Source: CAYXWH01 sp964468755 | Lineage (GTDB): Bacteria; Chloroflexota; Dehalococcoidia; Dehalococcoidales; RBG-16-60-22 | Reading direction: 5' to 3' | Assembly: GCA_964468755.1 (NCBI GenBank) | Contig: CAYXWH010000044.1 | Span: 1-15,803, forward strand | Length of the DNA stretch: 15,803 bases | Shown: piece by piece, positions 7,204 through 12,492 of the stretch | Layout: the number at the start of each line of letters is the position of its first letter | Numbering within the stretch: position 1 is the first letter of the stretch | Position numbers and translations under genes: made by a program | Notes under the pieces: model-generated | Database searches by the model: none | What the model saw: only the letters and a program-made list of their open reading frames with translations | Told to the model about the DNA's origin: nothing

Positions 7204-7698
7204 TTAAATTTTCCACCCGGCTATCTCTTTACCACCAAGAAAGGTGTACAGTTGGAACACGAAATAGAAGGTGAGGAAAGCCATACCCAGGGGAAAACCC
7301 AGTGCAATGACCCAGGGGTCCATCTGCGTAGCTGTGTACGGATGAATGCCGCTTGTAATGAGAAACCTGATAAAGAGGACACCACTCCAGAAAAGAAATG
7401 CCGACATGACAATTCCCACGACACTTATAGCAACGACCAGCCCCTTCTTCAGTGATCCGGGCAGGCGGTCAAATACGACCTCCATTCTGACATGAGCACC
7501 CTGCTTCAGGACAACGCCAGCCACGAGGAATGACATGTAAACCATGAAGATGGTGATGACCTCTTCAGCCCATAAAATGGAGCTGCCGGTCAGGTATCTT
7601 CGTACCACTTCACTGGTCATCAGCAACGCAGATAATACCAGCATAGTACCGGCAATGCCCAGTAGTATCTTGTCAAGAGTATCAGTAAAACGGTTCAC
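7204..7698 (-). CDS. dctQ: TRAP transporter small permease DctQ
   Basis: A 164-residue membrane protein with four hydrophobic segments (about 10-30, 45-63, 85-107, 125-150), the size and layout of the TRAP small subunit. The family features 'ILWAEEVITIFMVYMSFLVAGVVLKQGAHVRME' (broken by position: about 41-73) and 'GFPLGMAFLTFYF' are typical. DctQ pairs with DctM in the membrane. The start is GTG at 7698 with a modest AAAGG about 11 bases upstream. The gene is first in the transporter unit and has its own sigma70-like promoter about 120 bases upstream. Gene order Q-M-P, with the receptor last, is less common than P-Q-M. Confidence 0.9.
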   Translation of the reverse strand: MNRFTDTLDKILLGIAGTMLVLSALLMTSEVVRRYLTGSSILWAEEVITIFMVYMSFLVAGVVLKQGAHVRMEVVFDRLPGSLKKGLVVAISVVGIVMSAFLFWSGVLFIRFLITSGIHPYTATQMDPWVIALGFPLGMAFLTFYFVFQLYTFLGGKEIAGWKI

Positions 7699-7793
7699 TC
7701 TATACTTTTACCTTTGCTTAAGGATGCCAGAAACGAGGACATCCCATCCCTTGTATAAAGGTATCCAACCCTGCGGGGAATAATCGCTGACGA

Positions 7794-7837
7794 TGTTGGT
7801 CTACGTTACGTTACATTTTATAATTATCGAACCAACA
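7794..7837. repeat. Inverted repeat flanking the TRAP promoter -10
   Basis: TGTTGGT (7794-7800) and ACCAACA (7831-7837) are perfect 7-base arms 30 bases apart. They bracket the -10 box and start site of the transporter promoter. A regulator bound to both half-sites could block the promoter. A tandem GTTAC occurs between them (7805-7814). Confidence 0.35.
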
Positions 7838-7844
7838 CTGTCAA
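7817..7844 (-). promoter_or_regulatory. Sigma70-like promoter of the TRAP operon
   Basis: On the minus strand a consensus TTGACA (7844-7839) is followed after 16 bases by TATAAA (7822-7817). Transcription would start near 7810, about 110 bases before the dctQ start. This separates transporter expression from the selenoprotein unit. Confidence 0.65.
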
Positions 7845-7927
7845 AACATCTCAATTTGTATACTTATCACTGGACTTTGTGCCGGCTGACTACGGCAAAT
7901 TCCGGGCTCTCACCGGCGGAGTAACGA

Positions 7928-8959
7928 TTACGTTATTGCCTTGGTGATTGAGCGGCCAATGCCAAAGCTGGGTATAAACAGAGACTGTTTACCCTGTCCG
8001 CCAACTACAATCACAATCAGACTGTTCTCTTCAGATGTCACCGGTATTGAAACACTTGTGTCCCAGTCAGGGAAGCGGTCATGAAGAGCCCGGTCATGGA
8101 ATCCCGCACGGGGTATCCTGGCTTTCTCGTGTATATATGCCTTAATTCCTTTTTTAGAGAATCCGCTTTCAGCTATAGTGGCGGCGTGTTCAGGTCCCAG
8201 CGCGAGAACCGGTTCTCCTTTTTGATACAAAACATCATTATTACCAATGGTGGTCATAACGCTGGCTACTGTCGTCAGTAGCTCATCGGCGGTCTGGGCG
8301 GAATGGTCGTTGATATTGTGAGGATTTTCCGCAGCGATCACGGTTACGGTACTGGTTGCCGCATCAAACCCTCTTTCTATGTGAAGAGGCTCCCACGGGT
8401 TATCATCCTCGTTCTCCGCAATACAGAAGGTATATTTGCACGGCTGGGCTTGGGTTGACATATCGGTTACACCGGGTACAGCTCCACCCACGTTGAGCAA
8501 TACCAGCCTGATTGCTCTGCCTATGGTGGCGTTGCTGCGCCAACCCGGCCCGAAAGCGCCTGCTTTCCCATTGATATTCAACTTTTTGGCGATTGGCCCA
8601 TTTACTATCAGGAGGGGAGCGCACGGATGAGTGGTCGCCTGCATACCCCTGATATTGAACGGGTCTTCGCACATCGCTGAGATGGCAGTAACGATGACAG
8701 GTAGATATTCAGGAAGACACCCGGCCATAACCGCATTGATAGCAATCTTCTCTATCGTCGCCTCACCCCATAGAGGCGGAATGGTCGCCACCACATCCGC
8801 GGGGTCGCGGTTGATACCAGCCAGCATCCTCTCTACGGCCTCTTCCGTAGGCGGGATTATGGGTAATCCGTCACTCCACCCCTTCTGGATAAATAAGTCA
8901 TTTATTGCTTCCGCCGTATCACTTACTGTGATCCTCTGGGAATTTAGTCGTTGATTCAT
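7928..8959 (-). CDS. Conserved 'DGLP' protein of unknown function
   Basis: A 343-residue soluble protein that I recognise only as a conserved family of unknown function. Visible conserved-looking blocks are 'WSDGLPIIPPT' (28-38), 'AINAVMAGCLPEYLP' (73-87, Cys81), 'ATTHPCAP' (108-115), 'GAFGPGWRSNATIGRAIRL' (134-152), 'QPCKYTFCIAENE' (172-184, Cys174 and Cys179) and 'NPHNINDHS'. There is no signal peptide or membrane segment. The several Cys and His residues could serve metal or redox chemistry (inference). The ATG at 8959 is preferred over the upstream TTG (8968) because AGGT lies about 8 bases before it. The gene is third in a unit with the UGSC selenoprotein and a DUF6282-type hydrolase, 50 bases after the latter, which suggests a joint role. 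Confidence 0.8.
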   Translation of the reverse strand: MNQRLNSQRITVSDTAEAINDLFIQKGWSDGLPIIPPTEEAVERMLAGINRDPADVVATIPPLWGEATIEKIAINAVMAGCLPEYLPVIVTAISAMCEDPFNIRGMQATTHPCAPLLIVNGPIAKKLNINGKAGAFGPGWRSNATIGRAIRLVLLNVGGAVPGVTDMSTQAQPCKYTFCIAENEDDNPWEPLHIERGFDAATSTVTVIAAENPHNINDHSAQTADELLTTVASVMTTIGNNDVLYQKGEPVLALGPEHAATIAESGFSKKGIKAYIHEKARIPRAGFHDRALHDRFPDWDTSVSIPVTSEENSLIVIVVGGQGKQSLFIPSFGIGRSITKAIT

Positions 8960-9009
8960 ATCTACCAACCTGTTATAGTATTTTGCTCCGGCAGGTCCTG
9001 CAGGCCAAT

Positions 9010-9855
9010 CTAAGAAAGCCCCAGCAGTCTGCCGGGATTCTTTTTAACCATAATCTCGATGTCTTGCTCCGAGACTCCCAATCTGAGCAAAATGGCTATA
9101 AATACCCTCATGCCTTCCGCAGGAGCAGGGTTAAAACCCTGGCCGAGGTCAGTGCTTAAAATACAGCGCTCGGGACCGACAGCTTTGATTGCCTCGACTA
9201 TTCTCGCCGGTTTTACTCCCTCCAGAGGCATCATAAGGGCAGCACAATGCTCAATATAAGCTCCCTTATCCGCCATCTGGCACTGCTCATCCAGGCTGAG
9301 GCAGGCGCCGAACATCTCGTTTAAGGGATGCGTGATAACCAGCTTCTGGATCCCCATCTCCCGGGCTTTGTCAACGAGGGCAAAAGACTCTGACCTGGAG
9401 ATATGACCGGTTCCCAGGGTCATGTCATACTTTGACACGATAGTTAAGATGTCTTCGACTACCGGTAACAGGTTATTCTTTTCGTCGAGAATAGTAATAC
9501 CTTCTTTACCGGGGGTAAACTTTTTAACATCGTTCGCTGAGCTGGATGTGGGCATCCACACTACCCTGGCGCCCAGCTTCGCCGATGCCTCGAGTGCCGG
9601 CACATTCAACCCGCCGACTTCGAAGTCCAGCGATATACTCCCGAAGACGGTCACGTTCTCAACAACCTGGTTCACCACATATGCCAGAGGAGCCGTAGGA
9701 TAGGCATGGCTCTTCAAAACAATAGCCCTCATTCCCGCTTCCTGAGCCATGAGAGCCGCCTGCAAGGCATCGACCCGTCTGTCCATCTTCACGTCGGGCC
9801 CGTGGTGGATGTGCATATCTATGGACCCCTGCAAAAGCCTGTCAACAGTATTCAT
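9010..9855 (-). CDS. DUF6282-type amidohydrolase-like metal-dependent hydrolase
   Basis: A 281-residue protein of the amidohydrolase-like TIM-barrel type, best matching the DUF6282 family from memory. Candidate metal ligands appear in the expected order: 'DMHIHHGPD' (13-21; His15, His17), 'LKSHAYPT' (47-54; Lys48, His50), 'GTGHIS' (148-153; His151), 'VITHP' (173-177; His176) and 'STDLGQG' (234-240; Asp236). These suggest hydrolysis or decarboxylation of an unknown substrate in the cytosol. The start ATG at 9855 has AAGGGG about 7 bases upstream. It sits 35 bases after the selenoprotein stop codon and 50 bases before the DGLP gene, so the three are probably one transcript. No reaction has been assigned to this family that I know of. 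Confidence 0.82.
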   Translation of the reverse strand: MNTVDRLLQGSIDMHIHHGPDVKMDRRVDALQAALMAQEAGMRAIVLKSHAYPTAPLAYVVNQVVENVTVFGSISLDFEVGGLNVPALEASAKLGARVVWMPTSSSANDVKKFTPGKEGITILDEKNNLLPVVEDILTIVSKYDMTLGTGHISRSESFALVDKAREMGIQKLVITHPLNEMFGACLSLDEQCQMADKGAYIEHCAALMMPLEGVKPARIVEAIKAVGPERCILSTDLGQGFNPAPAEGMRVFIAILLRLGVSEQDIEIMVKKNPGRLLGLS

Positions 9856-9890
9856 GTTCTTACCCCTTGTCTGCCTGATTCATGTCAGTA

Positions 9891-10430
9891 TTACTCAAGA
9901 AAATGGGAGATAATATCATCAATGATAGCATCCGCTTTCTGCTGAACATCCTCGGAACTCAGGCTACCGACAGGATGGGGGATGCTTATCAGGCGAAGTT
10001 TGGGCATACTCAGGTTTGACGCCGTGGTTCGAGCGATGTGTTCAAAGAGGTGGGTACATAACGTCACTACAGGTATGCCTTGCTTTTCTAGCTCTACCGA
10101 ATCGTGGATACTCCACGTAGTACAAGACCCTCAATCACATATCGCATTTATCACTATATCACAGGTACTTACCAGTTCCTTAATGACCGGGTCATCGGCA
10201 CCGGCGGAAACCACCGGCCCGATTCTTTGTTGCCAGTTAGCTTCGGTATAATTGAACCTCTGGGCGAGTCTTTCCTTTATTCTCGACAGTAGAATATCAC
10301 CGTTTGGCTTTCCGTTCCATAAGAAGCCGATTCGCTGGTCATTTAAGTCCCCAACTCCGGGGGCTATAGAAATTTCCTCAGCACTGGGTTTCGCTGTTGG
10401 ATCTAACACGATAGTGGTTTTTGTCACCAT
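9891..10430 (-). CDS. UGSC-family selenoprotein, Sec encoded by in-frame UGA
   Basis: A 179-residue protein containing one in-frame TGA (10133-10131) read as selenocysteine. Before it: 'VLDPTAKP' (8-15), 'RIGFLWNGKPN' (33-43) and '...AICD'. Translation of the same frame after TGA gives G-S-C-T-T-W-S-I-H-D, then 'IPVVTLCTHLF', 'ISIPHPVGSL' and a TAA at 9893-9891. This is the UGSC signature with Sec100 and Cys103, a CxxC-like redox pair. The family name refers to that motif. Stopping at TGA would leave 99 residues without the active site. ATG at 10430 has AGGAGG 4 bases upstream, whereas a TTG one codon earlier is too close. A SECIS-like hairpin follows the UGA. First gene of the unit with the DUF6282 and DGLP genes. 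Soluble, with no signal peptide. Reaction unknown. Confidence 0.9.
10103..10133 (-). promoter_or_regulatory. Bacterial SECIS-like element after the UGA codon
   Basis: Counting the U of UGA as 1, CGUGG (17-21) pairs with CCACG (27-31) around the loop AGUAU, placing G and U at 23 and 24. In E. coli fdhF the SelB-contacting loop bases G23 and U24 lie at the same distance. The bulged U17 of fdhF is not present. A further UAC/GUA pairing is possible below. The fit of stem, loop and spacing supports Sec insertion. Confidence 0.7.
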
Positions 10431-10487
10431 CAAGCCTCCTTAAATATCGTTAGCTTCCCCCTACAAGGACACCACTTCTGGAGTTAA

Positions 10488-10529
10488 CGTTACCGGAACT
10501 GTAGCCCATAGAGCAGGTGGGCGGTAACG
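10488..10529 (-). repeat. Structured inverted repeat in the selenoprotein leader
   Basis: CGTTACCG (10488-10495) and CGGTAACG (10522-10529) are perfect 8-base arms. Inside them CCCA (10505-10508) and TGGG (10518-10521) extend the stem with a 9-base one-sided bulge and a 9-base loop. The element lies in the 5' leader, 48 bases before the ribosome-binding site. It could be an RNA structure or a DNA operator. Confidence 0.4.
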
Positions 10530-10567
10530 CGCATCATCCGTGATTAGGGCACAACTGGTCTATAAAA

Positions 10568-10596
10568 AGTATAGCCGACTGACTTGATACTGTCAA
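10568..10596 (-). promoter_or_regulatory. Strong sigma70-like promoter of the selenoprotein unit
   Basis: On the minus strand a consensus TTGACA (10596-10591), 17 bases, then TATACT (10573-10568). Transcription would start near 10561 and give a leader of about 130 bases. This is among the best promoter matches in the window. Confidence 0.75.
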
Positions 10597-10629
10597 ACTC
10601 CTTCTGTTTTCGATTGGGCTTGCTTTTCG

Positions 10630-10659
10630 GGGTAGGGTGATACCGTGGCAAACCTACCC
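10630..10659. repeat. Inverted repeat between divergent promoters
   Basis: GGGTAGG (10630-10636) and CCTACCC (10653-10659) are perfect 7-base arms with a 16-base loop, located between the leftward selenoprotein promoter and the rightward promoter at 10704. No T-run follows on either strand. It may be a regulator site. Function is not known. Confidence 0.35.
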
Positions 10660-10703
10660 AAAAATACGGGGCGCTCTTCCAACTAAAGTACGGGTTGATT
10701 TAT

Positions 10704-10733
10704 TTGCCATAATCCTTCCGGTAATGCTACAAT
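10704..10733 (+). promoter_or_regulatory. Sigma70-like promoter before a short transcript
   Basis: TTGCCA (10704-10709) and TACAAT (10728-10733), each one base from consensus, are 18 bases apart. Transcription would start near 10740. A terminator follows about 60 bases later. Confidence 0.55.
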
Positions 10734-10739
10734 ATTATT

Positions 10740-10803
10740 AGGAGCTAGTAGAGACTGGGCAACAGTGAGAGCACCCCTTCGCGTTGCGCTGGGGTGTTTT
10801 TTT
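10740..10803 (+). ncRNA. Candidate ~64-nt small RNA or attenuated leader
   Basis: This is the stretch between the proposed start site near 10740 and the end of the intrinsic terminator. It can form a first small hairpin (CTAGT 10745-10749 with ACTGG 10754-10758) and then the terminator stem. It may be a free small RNA, or a leader controlling read-through into the alpha/beta hydrolase that begins 49 bases later. No known RNA family was recognised. Confidence 0.3.
10772..10803 (+). terminator. Rho-independent terminator
   Basis: CACCCC (10772-10777) pairs with GGGGTG (10791-10796), with an inner CGC/GCG pairing (10780-10782, 10786-10788) around GTT, followed directly by seven T (10797-10803). 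No coding gene ends just upstream on this strand, so it must belong to the short transcript. Confidence 0.8.
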
Positions 10804-10852
10804 ATAGTCAGTTACGGTTTGGTGATCCCCGTTCTTACCGTGAAATACATAT

Positions 10853-11641
10853 ATGACGACGAGTATTACCAGTAAAAAAATTAAAGTGGGCGAGCTTGAT
10901 ATTCACTACCTGACCGCGGGACAGGGTGAGCCGCTGTTGGTCGTCCACGGTGGTGGCGAAGGTTCCCGGGCATGGCGGGGCAACCTGGAAGAGCTCTCCA
11001 AGAACTACACCACGTATGTCCCCGATTTACCGGGCTTTGGTGGCAGCCAGCCGTTGACCGGCGATTATTTTATCCCGGAATTGACCGCGTTTATCGATGA
11101 ATTTATGAAGGCGCTGGGCCTGGACAGCTTTCACCTGGTGGGGCACTCGCTGGGTGGGGGTATCGCCCTCAACTACGCGCTGCAGTTTCCACATAAAATC
11201 AATAAGCTGGTGCTCATCAGTAGCATGTGCCTGGGCAAGGAAATCGCCCTCTGGATACGGTTTCTCTCCCGGCGCATTCCGGGCCGTATTTTGGGTGGCA
11301 TCGCCCTGGGGCTTTTCCGTTTAATTAAATGGCTATTGAAGTCACTGTATGCCCCTAGCGAGTTTGTGGAGCCGATATGCCAGGCCAGTATCTACCTGGG
11401 CACTTGTATCACCACCCTCAAGGAACAGACCACGGTGCTGATTAACCGTCTTTCCGGACTCATGGTGCCGACCCTGGTGGTATGGGGAGCCAAAGACCCG
11501 GTGTTACCGGTACGGCAGGCATATGCCGCCGCCCAGCTAATTCCAAATTGCCAGGTAAAGGTCTTTGAAGACTGCGGTCACAGTGTCTATCGGGAAAAGC
11601 TTGCCGAATTCTCGCAACTGCTTACCGGGTTCCTCGGCTAG
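10853..11641 (+). CDS. Alpha/beta hydrolase
   Basis: A 262-residue alpha/beta-hydrolase-fold protein. The catalytic triad can be read: Ser99 in the nucleophile elbow 'GHSLGGG' (97-103), Asp215 in 'WGAKDPVLP' (211-219) and His243 in 'DCGHSVY' (240-246). The oxyanion-hole motif is 'HGGG' (32-35), and 'DLPGFGGS' (58-65) is typical of esterase, C-C hydrolase or haloperoxidase-like members. A hydrophobic and basic cap segment (about 128-165) covers the site and may bind a lipid-like or membrane-near substrate. No Shine-Dalgarno is evident before ATG, so initiation may be weak or the start may be off by a little. Its stop codon overlaps that of the convergent FeS gene in a shared CTAG. The substrate cannot be inferred. 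Confidence 0.9.
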   Translation: MTTSITSKKIKVGELDIHYLTAGQGEPLLVVHGGGEGSRAWRGNLEELSKNYTTYVPDLPGFGGSQPLTGDYFIPELTAFIDEFMKALGLDSFHLVGHSLGGGIALNYALQFPHKINKLVLISSMCLGKEIALWIRFLSRRIPGRILGGIALGLFRLIKWLLKSLYAPSEFVEPICQASIYLGTCITTLKEQTTVLINRLSGLMVPTLVVWGAKDPVLPVRQAYAAAQLIPNCQVKVFEDCGHSVYREKLAEFSQLLTGFLG

Positions 11642-12186
11642 TCCTGGCACGAACGCTGGTACTCCTGGAACTCCTCCACGATGTTGGGATGTCTGACCAG
11701 CGCATTACCAATACCATACTCTTTCTTCAAGCGTAGCGGAACACAGCAGCAGGTGCAGCAATTGCATATCGCGTAGAAGTGGTTACGGCACTTGATGATG
11801 GTGTGGATGAGGCCCCGCTGGTGGCAGTCGCGCAGGATAGCTTTGGCTTCTTCCCGGGATATCTCACGGGAATCTCCGGGCAGGTGCTCGATAAATATGT
11901 GCCGTGTAGGTCCGATCAGTATCTCTACATCTACGGGGTTATCACAGTTGTGGAATACGGTGCGGCAGGTGCATGGCCCAACCCCGACACCCTCGGCGCT
12001 GTCCACAATTGCCTCAGCTTCCTCGAGTGTAAGCACATAGCCTCCCTCCATGTTTCTCCCGTAGGCATTCGCCACCCATTTTACCAGCTTACCTATCAGC
12101 GGCAACCGGGTACACTGCGCCCCGAACATGTAGAACCGTAGAACCCCTTCACGGTGGATGCTGTAGAATCGCAAAGAATGGTGCAT
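11638..12186 (-). CDS. Cysteine-rich FeS (4Fe-4S ferredoxin-like) protein
   Basis: A 182-residue protein with eleven Cys residues. A first group is 'GPCTCRTVFHNC' (70-81; Cys72, 74, 81), then Cys121 and Cys133, and a dense group 'CNCCTCCCVP' (141-150; Cys141, 143, 144, 146, 147, 148). The clusters suggest iron-sulfur binding but do not match the regular CxxCxxCxxxCP ferredoxin pattern. Similar proteins are often annotated as 4Fe-4S ferredoxins. The ATG at 12186 is chosen: GGAGAG lies at 12198-12203, and the upstream TTG (12207) would fall before the predicted transcript start. It is divergent from the EMO-like oxidoreductase, which suggests but does not prove a shared electron-transfer role. 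An N-terminal hydrophobic patch (about 28-42) is not a clear membrane segment. Confidence 0.78.
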   Translation of the reverse strand: MHHSLRFYSIHREGVLRFYMFGAQCTRLPLIGKLVKWVANAYGRNMEGGYVLTLEEAEAIVDSAEGVGVGPCTCRTVFHNCDNPVDVEILIGPTRHIFIEHLPGDSREISREEAKAILRDCHQRGLIHTIIKCRNHFYAICNCCTCCCVPLRLKKEYGIGNALVRHPNIVEEFQEYQRSCQD

Positions 12187-12210
12187 TACTGAGTTCTCTC
12201 TCCGCAATAA

Positions 12211-12216
12211 ATTATA
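12211..12216 (-). promoter_or_regulatory. -10 box for the cysteine-rich FeS gene
   Basis: A perfect TATAAT on the minus strand (12216-12211) would start transcription near 12204, about 18 bases before the chosen ATG. No good -35 is visible. Confidence 0.4.
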
Positions 12217-12269
12217 CTCTATTTATGCCCAATCTGCTATTTATATAATGATACCTGCAATTATTTATG

Positions 12270-12299
12270 TTGACAATAGTATTGGAGTTTCTTTATTAT
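12270..12299 (+). promoter_or_regulatory. Sigma70-like promoter of the EMO-like gene
   Basis: Consensus TTGACA (12270-12275), 18 bases, TATTAT (12294-12299). Transcription would start near 12306, giving a leader of about 187 bases. The only other notable item in the leader is a small AT-rich hairpin. No riboswitch family was recognised. Confidence 0.65.
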
Positions 12300-12451
12300 G
12301 TAGCTGTCTGTCCTGTCCGAATATGTCGGCTATACGAGTTGGCGATTACCGCTTTTCCCGTTACGGCCGGTGTCAATTTCACCATGAAAGCTGAAAAATT
12401 TAGCTGCGGTGGCAGTAGTATGCCGGGTGTGCGAAGTATTCTTTTTCCTCT

Positions 12452-12471
12452 TAAAATAGACATATATTTTA
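12452..12471 (+). repeat. AT-rich hairpin just before the ribosome-binding site
   Basis: TAAAATA (12452-12458) and TATTTTA (12465-12471) form a 7-bp stem with a 6-base loop, ending 5 bases before AGGAGGG (12477-12483). It may tune translation initiation. The stem is weak. Confidence 0.3.
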
Positions 12472-12492
12472 GTACCAGGAGGGAATAAAGGT

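Noticed and set aside
7803..7814. CGTTAC-like motifs recurring in several intergenic regions
   Set aside because: A hexamer is expected about eight times on both strands and it also occurs inside genes, so a shared regulator is not supported.
7880..7897. TGCCG/CGGCA hairpin after the DGLP gene
   Set aside because: The stem is only 5 bp and no T-tract follows on the minus strand, so I do not call it a terminator.
10634..10648. T-box-like sequence AGGGTGATACCGTGG
   Set aside because: It resembles the T-box consensus, but the base needed to pair with the tRNA CCA end is changed (UGA instead of UGG), no Stem I with a specifier was seen, the terminator is about 115 bases away, and the downstream gene is a hydrolase rather than an amino-acid gene.
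12267..12488. 73-codon frame in the leader of the EMO-like gene
   Set aside because: Its start overlaps the promoter -35 box, internal starts lack a ribosome-binding site and the product looks like nothing known.
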